From Confluentibacter sediminis (lineage in GTDB: Bacteria > Bacteroidota > Bacteroidia > Flavobacteriales > Flavobacteriaceae): a stretch of DNA of 64,000 nucleotides. The position numbers were made by a program, and so were the translations under genes. This document shows positions 16,868-26,743 of this stretch, in pieces. Location: NCBI RefSeq assembly GCF_003258355.1, contig NZ_QKPO01000001.1:1-64000 (forward strand), read 5' to 3'. The notes beneath the pieces are model-generated. The model was not told where the DNA came from and made no database searches. It saw nothing but the letters and a program-made list of their open reading frames with translations. How positions within the stretch are numbered: position 1 is the stretch's first letter; the number at the start of each line of letters is the position of its first letter.

Positions 16868-18517
16868 ATGGCAATAGTAGTAAATATGCCGCGTTTAAGC
16901 GACACCATGGAAGAAGGAACTGTTGCAACATGGTTAAAAAAAGTTGGTGACAAAATAAGTGAAGGCGATATTTTAGCAGAAATAGAAACTGATAAAGCCA
17001 CTATGGAGTTTGAGTCTTTTAACGAAGGAACATTGCTCTATATAGGGGTTCAAGAAGGTGAAACCACTAAAGTAGATGAACTTTTGGCAATTATTGGTGA
17101 TGAGGGCGAAGATATTTCAGGATTATTAAACGGAAGTGGTAGTGAACCAGCTTCTGACAACAGTAAAAAAGCAGAAAAAGAGTCTGCTGAACCCAAAGTT
17201 GATGATAAACCCAAAGCGGAGCCTGAAGAGAAAACGCCTGCAAGTGCAGATGTGCCTGATGGGGTTGTTGTCGTGACTATGCCTCGTTTAAGTGATACCA
17301 TGGAAGAAGGTACGGTTGCAACTTGGTTGAAAAAAGTTGGTGATAAAGTAAGTGAAGGCGATATTTTAGCAGAAATAGAGACGGATAAGGCGACCATGGA
17401 GTTTGAATCATTTCAATCTGGTACCTTATTATATATAGGCTTACAAGAAGGTGAATCGGCAAAAGTAGATTCATTGTTGGCCATTATAGGACCTGCAGGA
17501 ACAGATGTGTCTGGGGTTGCATCTAATTTTAAAACAGAGGGATCTTCAGTTAAAAAAGAAGAAGCTCCCAAAAAACAAGAAGCTCCTAAGGAAGAAACGC
17601 CTAAAGAAGCACCAAAACAAGAAGCTCCTAAGGTAGCAAAGACATCGACTACTGTTGCTTCTAATAGTGGAAGGTTATTTGTATCTCCATTAGCCAAAAA
17701 AATAGCAGAAGAAAAAGGAATCAATTTACAACAAGTACAAGGGTCTGGCGAAAACGGACGTATTGTTAAAAGCGACATAGAAAATTATACCCCCTCTGCA
17801 GCTGCGACAGTTGGTAAATTCATACCAGCTGGCCAAGAAGATTTTGAAGACGTTACAAATTCTCAAATGCGTAAAGCTATTGCTAAAGCATTAACTAATT
17901 CTAAGTTTTCAGCACCACATTACTATTTAAGCGTAGAATTTGATATGGAAAATGCTATAGCATTCCGTACTCAGTTTAATTCTATTCCAGATGTTAAAAT
18001 TTCTTATAACGATATTGTAATTAAGGCATGTGCCTTGGCGTTAAAACAACATCCACAAGTAAATTCACAATGGTTTCCTGATAAAATGAGATTAAACAAT
18101 CATGTCCATATTGGAGTAGCCGTAGCGGTTCCAGATGGTTTGGTTGTTCCCGTAGTGAAATTTGCCAACGAACAAACATTACCACAAATTGGAGCTGCTG
18201 TTAAAGATCTTGCAGGTAAAGCTAGAAATAAAAAATTGACTCCTCAAGAAATGGAAGGCAGTACGTTTACAGTGTCTAATTTAGGTATGTTTGGGATAGA
18301 TACCTTTACATCTATAATTAATCAGCCAAATTCAGCTATTCTTTCTGTTGGAAATATTGTTGAAAAACCGGTCGTTAAGAACGGGCAAATTGTAGTTGGT
18401 AATACGATGAAACTATCTTTAGCCTGCGACCACAGAACCGTCGATGGCGCTACAGGGGCTCAATTCCTTCAAACATTAAAAGGATATATTGAAAACCCTG
18501 TGACTATGTTAGTTTAA
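16868..18517 (+). CDS. pdhC: Pyruvate dehydrogenase E2, dihydrolipoamide acetyltransferase with two lipoyl domains
   Basis: Core subunit of pyruvate dehydrogenase that transfers acetyl groups to CoA, 549 residues. There are two lipoyl domains, at about 1-83 and 131-215, each with the lipoylated Lys in ETDKATME (Lys43 and Lys174). Ala/Pro/Lys/Glu-rich linkers follow each. A peripheral-subunit-binding domain covers about 272-308 (LFVSPLAKKIAEEKG). The catalytic domain (about 325-549) ends with CDHRTVDGATGAQFL, which holds the active-site His. The two lipoyl domains are almost the same in protein and highly similar in DNA, pointing to a fairly recent or homogenised internal duplication. Confidence 0.95.
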   Translation: MAIVVNMPRLSDTMEEGTVATWLKKVGDKISEGDILAEIETDKATMEFESFNEGTLLYIGVQEGETTKVDELLAIIGDEGEDISGLLNGSGSEPASDNSKKAEKESAEPKVDDKPKAEPEEKTPASADVPDGVVVVTMPRLSDTMEEGTVATWLKKVGDKVSEGDILAEIETDKATMEFESFQSGTLLYIGLQEGESAKVDSLLAIIGPAGTDVSGVASNFKTEGSSVKKEEAPKKQEAPKEETPKEAPKQEAPKVAKTSTTVASNSGRLFVSPLAKKIAEEKGINLQQVQGSGENGRIVKSDIENYTPSAAATVGKFIPAGQEDFEDVTNSQMRKAIAKALTNSKFSAPHYYLSVEFDMENAIAFRTQFNSIPDVKISYNDIVIKACALALKQHPQVNSQWFPDKMRLNNHVHIGVAVAVPDGLVVPVVKFANEQTLPQIGAAVKDLAGKARNKKLTPQEMEGSTFTVSNLGMFGIDTFTSIINQPNSAILSVGNIVEKPVVKNGQIVVGNTMKLSLACDHRTVDGATGAQFLQTLKGYIENPVTMLV

Positions 18518-18556
18518 TAATGTAGCTGAACATTGGTATTCAGTATTTTATAATAT

Positions 18557-18592
18557 AAACCTGTTTCATATGTTTGAAGCAGGTTTTTTTTA
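18557..18592 (+). terminator. Intrinsic terminator after pdhC
   Basis: ACCTGTTTCA pairs with TGAAGCAGGT (one G-U pair) across a short loop, then a run of eight T. It lies just after the pdhC stop. Confidence 0.8.
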
Positions 18593-18618
18593 TCTTTATT
18601 TAAAAGAAATTAAATTAT

Positions 18619-19563
18619 ATGAAGAAAATTCTTTTAATTATTCCGTTTTTACTTTTAATAGGGTTTGTAATCTTTAAAGTATTTAAAAAAGATTATGTTT
18701 CTGCTGAACAATTAAAAGTTGTGACATCCTATTTGGCATCTGATGAATTGGAAGGTAGGGAAACAGGAAGTGTAGGTATAGAAAAAGCCGCTGGTTATAT
18801 AGAAGCGGTATTTAAAAAAAACAATATTAAACCTTATTTTGAAACATATAGAAATCATTTTAAATGGGGGGTAGTAGATGGTTATAATATAGTTGGATAT
18901 ATTGAGGGTAATGATCCTGAACTTAAAAATGAAGTAGTTATTATTGGTGCGCATTATGACCATATTGGAATGGCAAAGAAAGTGGGCGATGATGATATTG
19001 CTAATGGAGCAAACGATAATGCTTCAGGAACTAGTGCCGTTTTGTTAATGGCTCAGTATTTTGCTGCAAAAAAAAGTAATAAACGGAGCATTATGGTTGT
19101 CTTGTTTTCTGGAGAAGAAGAAGGATTGGTTGGTTCTAACCATTTAGCAAAAACGCTTAAAGAAAAAAATATAAATTTATACACCATGCTTAATTTTGAA
19201 ATGATTGGAGTTCCATTTAAAGATAGAGACTATACCGCGTTCATTACAGGTTATGAATTATCAAACATGTCTGATAAAATAAATGAATATAGTGGTTATA
19301 AACTAACTGGGATGTCAAAGATTTCAAAAGAGAGAGAGTTGTTTAAACGATCAGATAATTATTTTTTTTATGAAGCATTTAAAGTGCCTTGTCAAACTAT
19401 TTCATGTAGTGATTTATCCAATTACGATTATTATCACCATGTTGATGATGAAGTAGATAAGTTGGATTTTAATCATATGGCAGATTTCGTTAACAAAATG
19501 ATACCAGCTATTAAAACCATTTGTAATACACCAACTAAGGAAATAAAATTAAATAATGAGTAA
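18619..19563 (+). CDS. M28 family zinc aminopeptidase, membrane-anchored or exported
   Basis: Probable metallo-aminopeptidase of 314 residues. One hydrophobic N-terminal segment (about 3-21) without a clear cleavage site suggests a membrane anchor or signal peptide. The co-catalytic zinc ligands of the M28 fold are visible: GAHYDHIG (His, about 112), NGANDNASG (Asp), FSGEEEGLVGS (general-base Glu plus a zinc Glu, about 172-174), MLNFEMIG and the C-terminal YYHHVDDE (His). It overlaps the next gene by eight bases, so the two are probably translated together. The substrate is unknown. Confidence 0.88.
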   Translation: MKKILLIIPFLLLIGFVIFKVFKKDYVSAEQLKVVTSYLASDELEGRETGSVGIEKAAGYIEAVFKKNNIKPYFETYRNHFKWGVVDGYNIVGYIEGNDPELKNEVVIIGAHYDHIGMAKKVGDDDIANGANDNASGTSAVLLMAQYFAAKKSNKRSIMVVLFSGEEEGLVGSNHLAKTLKEKNINLYTMLNFEMIGVPFKDRDYTAFITGYELSNMSDKINEYSGYKLTGMSKISKERELFKRSDNYFFYEAFKVPCQTISCSDLSNYDYYHHVDDEVDKLDFNHMADFVNKMIPAIKTICNTPTKEIKLNNE

Positions 19564-20236
19564 TATAATTATAACAGGTACTAGCAGAGGTATTGGTTTT
19601 GAGTTGGTAAAATTATTTGCTAAAGCAGGGCATCAAGTGTTGGCGCTTTCAAGAAATGAAAACCCTATAGAAATTTTGAAACTTGAATATGTTACAGCAA
19701 TTTCTTTTGATTTAAGTGAGGTAAATGATTATAAAAAAATAGAAGATTTTATTAATTCCAATTGGAAACAAGTGGATGTATTGATTAATAATGCCGGGAT
19801 GTTAATCAACAAACCATTTTCGCAACTGACTACCGCAGATTTTGAAACCGTTTACAAAACCAATGTTTTTGGAGTGGCTGAGTTAACCAGAATTGTTATG
19901 CCATTTATGAGAAAAGGAAGTCATGTAGTTACTATTAGTTCTATGGGAGGTGTACAAGGCAGTATGAAGTTTCCAGGCTTGGCGGCATATAGTTCTAGCA
20001 AAGCAGCTGTTATTAATTTAACTGAATTATTAGCGGAAGAATACAAAGATTCAGGTATTTCATTCAATGTATTGGCATTAGGTGCTGTGCAAACTGAAAT
20101 GCTTGAAGAAGCTTTTCCAGGATATAAAGCATCGACTTCAGCTTTAGATATGGCACAATATATTCTTGATTTTTCCTTGAACGGGCAAAAATATTATAAT
20201 GGAAAATTATTGCAGGTTTCTAATTCTACGCCATAA
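19556..20236 (+). CDS. Short-chain dehydrogenase/reductase family oxidoreductase
   Basis: NAD(P)-dependent SDR protein of 226 residues. It shows the cofactor motif TGTSRGIG (about 7-14), the structural motif NNAGM (about 79-83), the catalytic Ser in TISSMGG (about 125) and the catalytic YSSSK (about 144-148). It is slightly short for a classical SDR but complete. Its start overlaps the end of the M28 peptidase gene. The substrate cannot be read from the sequence. Confidence 0.9.
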   Translation: MSNIIITGTSRGIGFELVKLFAKAGHQVLALSRNENPIEILKLEYVTAISFDLSEVNDYKKIEDFINSNWKQVDVLINNAGMLINKPFSQLTTADFETVYKTNVFGVAELTRIVMPFMRKGSHVVTISSMGGVQGSMKFPGLAAYSSSKAAVINLTELLAEEYKDSGISFNVLALGAVQTEMLEEAFPGYKASTSALDMAQYILDFSLNGQKYYNGKLLQVSNSTP

Positions 20237-20284
20237 TTTAAAGGTTTGTTTATTTGGCTTATAAGACAAGTCAATAACGAGGCT

Positions 20285-20839
20285 TTATAAAACTTTATAA
20301 ACCCCAATAATGACATAAGGCGTTTCATCAGTCTTTAAAGTTGGTATAGTAAGAGTGCCTAAAAATATAGCATGGTTTAAGTAAGCATAAGGACTGCCTT
20401 TTGGTGCTTCTAAGTCTATGACGGATTTTATATAGGTGTCTGTTTTTTTGTCGATTGTTTCACTATGCATCAATGCTTTATTTATAACTTGTATGGTAAA
20501 TCCATCAGTGGTTTTTAATAAATAACGGGCGTTGAATTCAATATCACCATCTGGTCTTGCCAATTGCCAGTCTGCCCCGTAAGGTAAAACCTCACCACTT
20601 ATCTTAGGGCCTTTAAAAGTCCCTCCAGTTATGGGGATGATATTTCTGCCGCCATATTTACTATCACCTAAACTAATAGGACTGGCAATGGTAACTTTAG
20701 CATCCCAAACATGTTCGGTTTTAAAATTTTTATAGATAGCGTCTTCATCACTACGAGATATATTTTGAGATTGTAAATTATTAATGCCCAAAAATAAAAG
20801 ACATAATACTAAATGAATGTTGGTTGTTGTTTTTTTCAT
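20285..20839 (-). CDS. DUF2911 domain-containing exported protein
   Basis: Protein of 184 residues with an N-terminal signal peptide (cleavage probably after INNLQSQ) and a DUF2911-like body. The body includes GGRNIIPITGGTFKGPKISG near residues 63-82, PYGADWQLARPDGDIEFNARY (cut short here), and a beta-rich C-terminus ending VIIGVYKV. Many flavobacteria carry such proteins, with no established biochemical role. It ends a two-gene minus-strand unit with the DUF2721 gene two bases upstream. Confidence 0.75.
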   Translation of the reverse strand: MKKTTTNIHLVLCLLFLGINNLQSQNISRSDEDAIYKNFKTEHVWDAKVTIASPISLGDSKYGGRNIIPITGGTFKGPKISGEVLPYGADWQLARPDGDIEFNARYLLKTTDGFTIQVINKALMHSETIDKKTDTYIKSVIDLEAPKGSPYAYLNHAIFLGTLTIPTLKTDETPYVIIGVYKVL

Positions 20840-20841
20840 TT

Positions 20842-21246
20842 TTAATTATTGGGATTATTCTCAATATCACTTATATGATGTTCCAAAGCTTTTACTGAAA
20901 TTTGTATTTCTTTGATCAATAAAGCTAGAGAAATGATTAATAACACTAAAGCGGCACCAAATATCCAAACCGCTATTGTGTATTGTTGTATGTAAATTAG
21001 AAACATGGTCAATACACATAATAGCAAACTGCTAATGCCATAAATTTGCATGGAGCGTGTTAGGTACAAGCGCTTCTTTATATTTTCTATTTGCTTAATT
21101 ATTTGAGCATCTTTTTTTTCAAGATATTTGTCATGCAAACTTCTAACTACGGCTGTATAAGCCAAAAATCGGTTGGTATAGGCTAACATGATTAATGAAA
21201 TGGCTGAAAATAAAACAGCTGGTGTTGTAAGAGTGAGTTCTTCCAT
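20842..21246 (-). CDS. DUF2721 family membrane protein
   Basis: Protein of 134 residues with three predicted membrane helices (about 8-30, 68-85 and 88-110). A basic cytoplasmic stretch with a short helical loop (about 35-60) lies between the first and second. The layout and the N-terminal TPAVLFSAISLIMLAYTNRF fit DUF2721. Function is unknown. It is followed after two bases by the DUF2911 gene on the same strand. Confidence 0.75.
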   Translation of the reverse strand: MEELTLTTPAVLFSAISLIMLAYTNRFLAYTAVVRSLHDKYLEKKDAQIIKQIENIKKRLYLTRSMQIYGISSLLLCVLTMFLIYIQQYTIAVWIFGAALVLLIISLALLIKEIQISVKALEHHISDIENNPNN

Positions 21247-21360
21247 GGAAATATTAAGTTTCTTATAAAGTTAAAGAACTTTTTAAATAAAGTGATTTTT
21301 TATGTGATAAATTTAAGGATAAATCATCTGTATTTTTAAAACTTTTCCTACTTTAGAAGT

Positions 21361-22635
21361 ATGAAAGAAGATTTTTTACATTATATATGGAAGCATAAAA
21401 AGCTTGATCTTTCTGATATTAAAACTACAGAGAATGAAATTGTGAATGTCCATTCAGTTGGACAACATAATTTAAATTCTGGCCCCGATTTTTTTAATGC
21501 TCGATTAGAAATCGATACTCAACTTTGGGCCGGTAATGTTGAGATTCATGTGAAATCTTCCGATTGGTTTTTGCACAATCATGAATTGGATAAAGCTTAT
21601 GATAATGTGATTTTGCATGTGGTTTGGGAACATGACACGGATGTGTTCAGAAAAGATAATTCCAAGATTCCTACTTTAGAGTTAAAACATTATGTTTCTA
21701 AAATGGCATTGTATAATTACGACAAGCTGTTTTCAAAATCTAATAAATGGATTAATTGCGAACATGATTTTTCCAGTGTTAGTGATTTTGAGATTACTAA
21801 TTGGCTGGAACGTTTGTATTTTGAACGTTTAGAGCGAAAAACGGAAGATATTAATGCATTGCTGATGGTTTCAAAAAATGATTGGGAAGCTGTTTTGTTT
21901 AAAATGCTTGCTAAAAATTTTGGATTAAAAGTAAATGGAGAGGCGTTTTTAAGTTTAGCAAATAGCATTGATTTTTCAATTGTTAGAAAAACGCAAACCA
22001 ACAAAACCAATTTAGAAGCTTTGATTTTTGGTCAAGCAGGATTGTTGGAAGAAGATGTTCAAGAACCTTATTTTTTAGAGTTGTTGAGAGAATATGAGTT
22101 TTTACAGAAAAAATTTACTTTATCAAACACAAATGTAATGCCTATTCAGTTTTTCAGATTGCGTCCGCCTAATTTTCCCACCATTCGATTGTCGCAATTG
22201 GCAACGTTATATTATAAAAACCAGAATTTATTTTCAAAAATTATAGAAATAAATACATTGGATGATTTTTATGATTTGTTTGCTGTGGCAACTTCAACTT
22301 TTTGGGAAACGCATTATACATTCGGTAAGTATTCAAAAATGTCCAAGAAAACACTAACGAAGTCATTTATTGATCTGCTATTAATCAATACTATTATACC
22401 GTTAAAATTTAGCTATGCGAAATTTCAAGGATATAATATTGACGATTCTATAATAAAACTCATAGAGGCTATAGCTTCGGAAAAAAACAGTATTATAGAA
22501 AAATTCAATTCATTAAAATTGGTTTCAAAATCTGCTTTACAATCCCAAGGACTCATTCAGCTAAAAAATGAGTATTGCAATAAAAATAAGTGTTTGCAAT
22601 GTGTTATAGGTAGTTCAATTTTACATACTAATTGA
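21361..22635 (+). CDS. DUF2851 family protein
   Basis: Cytoplasmic protein of 424 residues matching DUF2851, widespread in Bacteroidota. The N-terminus has YIWKHKKLD and the diagnostic HNLNSGPDFFNARLEI (about 38-53), followed by WAGNVEIHVKSSDW and HVVWEHD. The C-terminus holds a CNKNKCLQC cluster that could bind a metal. The N-terminal motifs resemble those of nuclease-like folds, but no catalytic role is established. It stands alone, divergent from the DUF2721 gene. Confidence 0.85.
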   Translation: MKEDFLHYIWKHKKLDLSDIKTTENEIVNVHSVGQHNLNSGPDFFNARLEIDTQLWAGNVEIHVKSSDWFLHNHELDKAYDNVILHVVWEHDTDVFRKDNSKIPTLELKHYVSKMALYNYDKLFSKSNKWINCEHDFSSVSDFEITNWLERLYFERLERKTEDINALLMVSKNDWEAVLFKMLAKNFGLKVNGEAFLSLANSIDFSIVRKTQTNKTNLEALIFGQAGLLEEDVQEPYFLELLREYEFLQKKFTLSNTNVMPIQFFRLRPPNFPTIRLSQLATLYYKNQNLFSKIIEINTLDDFYDLFAVATSTFWETHYTFGKYSKMSKKTLTKSFIDLLLINTIIPLKFSYAKFQGYNIDDSIIKLIEAIASEKNSIIEKFNSLKLVSKSALQSQGLIQLKNEYCNKNKCLQCVIGSSILHTN

Positions 22636-22726
22636 TTAACTTGCAGCATAAAATCACTCAAATAAAGATTTATTTTGCTAAAATAGTAAACGGCGAATTA
22701 GATTTTTAAATAAGAAGACATAGCAA

Positions 22727-22954
22727 ATGAATATATTTTATAAAGCACTACTATATTTTCAAAAGCGTGGCTATTATGTTTGCCAACGTATTGCAGATAG
22801 GATAGGAATTAGAGCTAAAGTCGTTAGAACCACCTTTATGTATTTAACATTTGTAACCTTAGGTTTTGGCTTTGCATTATACTTGTTTTTGGCTTTTTGG
22901 ATGCGTATAAAAGATTTACTTTATACAAAAAGATCATCTGTTTTTGATTTGTAA
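22727..22954 (+). CDS. PspC domain-containing small membrane protein
   Basis: Protein of 75 residues. The first half (YVCQRIADRIGIRAKVVRT) resembles the PspC-domain start that precedes its first helix. One or two hydrophobic segments follow (about 38-62). PspC proteins link envelope stress to gene regulation in other bacteria. In flavobacteria this short stand-alone version has no known function. It ends five bases before a potassium-channel gene and is likely cotranscribed with it. Confidence 0.75.
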   Translation: MNIFYKALLYFQKRGYYVCQRIADRIGIRAKVVRTTFMYLTFVTLGFGFALYLFLAFWMRIKDLLYTKRSSVFDL

Positions 22955-22959
22955 ATTAT

Positions 22960-23982
22960 ATGATGAATCCCATTATAAATTTTTTTAGAACCAAAATATA
23001 TACGGCAATTCTCTTATTGTTAGGTATTGTGTTTACTGGGGTTGCTGGTTATATGTATTTCTCTGGTTATACATTTATAGATGCCCTTTACATGACGGTT
23101 ATTACTATGACGACCGTTGGGTTTGGAGAAGTATCGCCTCTTAATGAAACTGCTAGAATTTTTACGATATTTTTAATAATAGCTAGTGTGGTTATTGTAG
23201 GTTATGCACTATCTGTAATAACAGAATATATTTTGAGTAAAAATAATATTGAAGAATTAAAACATAAAAAGATGCAAAAACAAATTGATAGTTTTAAAAA
23301 CCATATTATCATTTGTGGGTATGGTAGAAATGGTAAACAGGCGGCTAGAAAACTTTTGGCCTATAAAAAGCCATTTGTTATTATTGAGAAAAATAAAGAT
23401 ATAGAAGAGCGACTTCAGTTTGATAATGTGCCTTATGTCATAGGTAATGCCAATGAGGATGATATTCTTGTACAGGCAGGAGTACATCGTGCGTCTAGTT
23501 TTATTTCAGCATTACCTAACGATGCCGATAATTTATTTGTAGTGTTATCTACAAGGCAAATAAATAAAACCATTAATATTATAAGTCGAGCATCCCATGA
23601 ATCATCTTATGATAAGTTGAAATTTGCGGGGGCTAATAATGTGATTTTGCCAGACAAAATAGGAGGAGATCATATGGCATCGCTTGTTGTCGTTCCAGGG
23701 TTAATGGAATTTATAGATAATTTATCAATAGTTGGAAAATCAAATATCAATATTGAAGAAATAGCTGTTGAAAAATTATATGATACGAAAGACATTAAAA
23801 CCATTAAAGATTTAGATCTCAGAAAAAAAACAGGGTGTACCGTAATAGGATATAAAAATGCCAATGGGGAATACATAGTAAATCCAGAGGCAGAAATTGA
23901 ATTGGCCCCCCATTCAAAAATAATTGTATTAGGAAGACCAGAACAGATAGAAAATCTGAATTCAGAATATAATATAAATTAG
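22960..23982 (+). CDS. Two-helix potassium channel with RCK (TrkA-N) domain
   Basis: Inner-membrane K+ channel subunit of 340 residues. Two membrane helices (about 15-37 and 65-88) enclose the pore loop with the selectivity-filter motif TMTTVGFGE (about 49-57). The cytoplasmic RCK/TrkA-N domain begins IIICGYGRNGKQAARKLL (about 113-130), a Rossmann nucleotide-binding fold. A TrkA-C-like domain (about 250-335) follows. The architecture matches MthK/Kch-type ligand-gated channels. The gene begins with ATGATG, so the exact start may be one codon later. Confidence 0.9.
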   Translation: MMNPIINFFRTKIYTAILLLLGIVFTGVAGYMYFSGYTFIDALYMTVITMTTVGFGEVSPLNETARIFTIFLIIASVVIVGYALSVITEYILSKNNIEELKHKKMQKQIDSFKNHIIICGYGRNGKQAARKLLAYKKPFVIIEKNKDIEERLQFDNVPYVIGNANEDDILVQAGVHRASSFISALPNDADNLFVVLSTRQINKTINIISRASHESSYDKLKFAGANNVILPDKIGGDHMASLVVVPGLMEFIDNLSIVGKSNINIEEIAVEKLYDTKDIKTIKDLDLRKKTGCTVIGYKNANGEYIVNPEAEIELAPHSKIIVLGRPEQIENLNSEYNIN

Positions 23983-24088
23983 CATTTTTATATTTTTAAC
24001 AACAGATGTTCTAAAAAGCCATTTTTTTTTAGCATCTTGCCTGCTTTTAGTAAATATTATTCAAATTAAATAACCTAACAACCAATAT

Positions 24089-25768
24089 ATGAGAAAGTAC
24101 ATTCTTTCATTTTCAACTTTATTATTACCATTTTTAACAATCGCACAGGAAACAACCAAAAAAGGACTTGATGAAAAAGTCAATGATGCTTTTATGCCTT
24201 TTGCGAATTGGTGGGAAGGTTTAATTTTAACCAAAGTTCCAATTGGAGAATATCAAATCCCATTTGTAGTGCTTCTTTTAGTCTTAGGAGCTTCGTTTTT
24301 TACAATTTATTTTAAGTTTCCGAGTATAACCAAATTTTGGACAGCAATAAGTACTGTCAGAGGTAAATATATTGATATAGAAAAACATGGTGTAGATAAA
24401 CTGTATAATAATGATGAAGCGTTAGCACTGGAAGACATTCCTAATACAATAAGGGATGAAAGCGCGCATGGTGAAGTGTCTCATTTCCAGGCATTAGCTA
24501 CGGCTGTTTCCGGTACTGTAGGTCTTGGGAATATTGCAGGGGTTGCTGTAGCTATAGGACTAGGTGGGCCTGGAGCTACGTTTTGGATGATTATTTGTGG
24601 ATTATTAGGAATGTCAACCAAATTTGTAGAATGTACTCTTGGAGTTAAATATAGAGATATAGGGAAGGATGGAACTGTTTATGGAGGGCCTATGTATTAT
24701 TTATCTAAAGGGATGAAGGAAATAGGTTTTGGTAACCTTGGTAAAGTGTTAGGTATTCTATTTGCTGTGCTTTGTGTGGGTGCTTCGTTTGGTGGAGGTA
24801 ATGCATTTCAATCCAATCAAGCGGCTGTTCAAATAAGTACATTATTAAATTTAGAAGGAGGCTCCAATGGTGTTGTCATAGGAATTGTATTAGCTATTTT
24901 AGTAGGTATCGTTATTATAGGGGGGATTAAGCGTATTGCTAAAATTACCGAAAAAATTGTACCTTTTATGGCAGGACTTTATATTTTGGCTTCATTGGTC
25001 ATTATCTTTGCTAATATTAGTGACATCGGATTAGCATTCTCGTTAATTATAGATGGTGCCTTTTCACCAATGGCTGGCCTTGGTGGTCTTGTTGGTGTAT
25101 TAATCGTTGGGTTTCAAAGAGCCGCTTTTTCTAACGAAGCAGGAGCAGGATCAGCAGCCATAGCGCATTCAGCTGTACGTACAAAATATCCAGCATCAGA
25201 AGGGGTTGTCGCACTTTTAGAACCCTTTATAGATACAGTAGTTATCTGTACTATGACCGCATTGGTTATTATTTTCTTTAATATCAATGGAACTGATCCG
25301 CAATCCATATTTGATTACACCGCACAACATGGAAGTAGTGTGATTTTAAAATCAACATCATTACCAATAAGTGGTGTAGATTTAACGTCTTTGGCATTTG
25401 ACTCTGTAATTCCTCATTTTTCTTATGTATTAACTGTAGCAATTGTATTATTTGCTTTTTCGACCATGATTTCTTGGTCTTATTACGGATTACAAGCATG
25501 GAAATATTTGTTTGGAAAAGGTAAAACGGCCGACTTAGTTTATAAAATACTTTTCTTGTTTTTTGTGGTTATAGGTGCAGCTGCAACTCTAGATGCTGTG
25601 ATTAAATTTTCTGATGCTATGATACTGGCGTTAGTATTCCCAAATATGGTAGGTTTATTATTCTTATTCCCAAAAGTAAAACAAGAAATGAAGCGTTATC
25701 TTAATGCCATTTCTATTAAGAAAGAAGCTATCCAAGATGGGGCTCATGATATCACTAAGCATATGTAA
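24089..25768 (+). CDS. Alanine/glycine:cation symporter (AGCS) family protein
   Basis: Sodium- or proton-coupled amino-acid importer of 559 residues with about 10-11 membrane helices. Family motifs are clear: ATAVSGTVGLGNIAGVA near residues 124-140, GPGATFWMIICGLLGMSTKF, and AAFSNEAGAGSAAIAHSAVR (about 345-364). The N-terminus has a signal-like hydrophobic stretch ending TIAQ, then a non-membrane segment. A 60-residue acidic insert (about 85-120) lies before the first transport motif. The transported substrate is probably Ala or Gly, but this is not proven by sequence. Confidence 0.9.
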   Translation: MRKYILSFSTLLLPFLTIAQETTKKGLDEKVNDAFMPFANWWEGLILTKVPIGEYQIPFVVLLLVLGASFFTIYFKFPSITKFWTAISTVRGKYIDIEKHGVDKLYNNDEALALEDIPNTIRDESAHGEVSHFQALATAVSGTVGLGNIAGVAVAIGLGGPGATFWMIICGLLGMSTKFVECTLGVKYRDIGKDGTVYGGPMYYLSKGMKEIGFGNLGKVLGILFAVLCVGASFGGGNAFQSNQAAVQISTLLNLEGGSNGVVIGIVLAILVGIVIIGGIKRIAKITEKIVPFMAGLYILASLVIIFANISDIGLAFSLIIDGAFSPMAGLGGLVGVLIVGFQRAAFSNEAGAGSAAIAHSAVRTKYPASEGVVALLEPFIDTVVICTMTALVIIFFNINGTDPQSIFDYTAQHGSSVILKSTSLPISGVDLTSLAFDSVIPHFSYVLTVAIVLFAFSTMISWSYYGLQAWKYLFGKGKTADLVYKILFLFFVVIGAAATLDAVIKFSDAMILALVFPNMVGLLFLFPKVKQEMKRYLNAISIKKEAIQDGAHDITKHM

Positions 25769-25785
25769 TTTTAAAAAAAAAGTAT

Positions 25786-26649
25786 ATGAAATCCCATTTT
25801 ACGTTTTCTAAAAGTCAGCGAAATGGGATTTTTTTATTGATAATACTAATCATAGTTCTTCAATGTGTTTATCTTTTAGCTGAGTTTTTACCAAAAAAAA
25901 TCATTGTAAATCAAGAGTTATTAGCAAAATATAATAACGAAATCGATTCACTAAAATTAGTAAAGCTTGAAGCCACAAAGCCAATAATTAATCCTTTCAA
26001 TCCCAATTATATTACCGATTATAAAGGGGCTTCTTTAGGCATGAGTAATGAAGAAATAGATAGATTATTTGCTTTTAGAAAACAAAATAAATGGATTAAT
26101 TCGGCTAAACAATTTCAAGACGTTACTAAAATTTCAGATTCCCTTTTAAATGAAATCTCACCTTATTTTAAGTTTCCTGATTGGTTGGAAAATTCTGTTT
26201 CAAAACCAGTTTCAAATTACAACAATATTCCTAAAACCTTTGCCCAAAAGCAAGATTTGAATACAGCAACTGCGCTACAACTTCAAAAAGTATATGGTGT
26301 AGGAGAAGCGTTATCACAACGTATTATAAAATACCGAAGTAAATTCAAAGGTGGTTTTATTTCCGATGGTCAACTTCAAGATGTATATGGTTTAGGACCA
26401 GACATTATTGAAAACATTAAAAAAGAGTTCACAGTAAAATCCTCAAGGTCTATTAATAAAATAAATTTAAATCTGGCAACTGTTGATCAACTTGTTACCA
26501 TTCCTTATGTAGATTATGATTTGGCTCATGATATTATAGAACAAAGAAAGTTAAGGAACGGATTTAAGTCGATGGATGAATTAATAAAAGTTAAGGACTT
26601 TCCAATAAATAAATTAGATATAATTAAATTATATTTGTCCCTCGATTAA
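25786..26649 (+). CDS. Helix-hairpin-helix (ComEA-like) protein
   Basis: Protein of 287 residues with one N-terminal membrane helix (about 15-34) and repeated helix-hairpin-helix DNA-binding motifs. Examples are DLNTATALQLQKVYGVGEAL near 162, QLQDVYGLGPDIIENI (about 206-221) and NLNLATVDQLVTIPYV (about 234-249). It resembles membrane-anchored ComEA-type DNA receptors, but a role in DNA uptake is inference. It lies 17 bases after the symporter gene and may be cotranscribed. Confidence 0.85.
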   Translation: MKSHFTFSKSQRNGIFLLIILIIVLQCVYLLAEFLPKKIIVNQELLAKYNNEIDSLKLVKLEATKPIINPFNPNYITDYKGASLGMSNEEIDRLFAFRKQNKWINSAKQFQDVTKISDSLLNEISPYFKFPDWLENSVSKPVSNYNNIPKTFAQKQDLNTATALQLQKVYGVGEALSQRIIKYRSKFKGGFISDGQLQDVYGLGPDIIENIKKEFTVKSSRSINKINLNLATVDQLVTIPYVDYDLAHDIIEQRKLRNGFKSMDELIKVKDFPINKLDIIKLYLSLD

Positions 26650-26743
26650 AAAATTGTAATTGAAATATCTTTAATAAAATTGTAAATAACAATAAATTGA
26701 TTTTGGATGTTCCATTTTACAGGAAAGAAAATAATTAAGAGAC

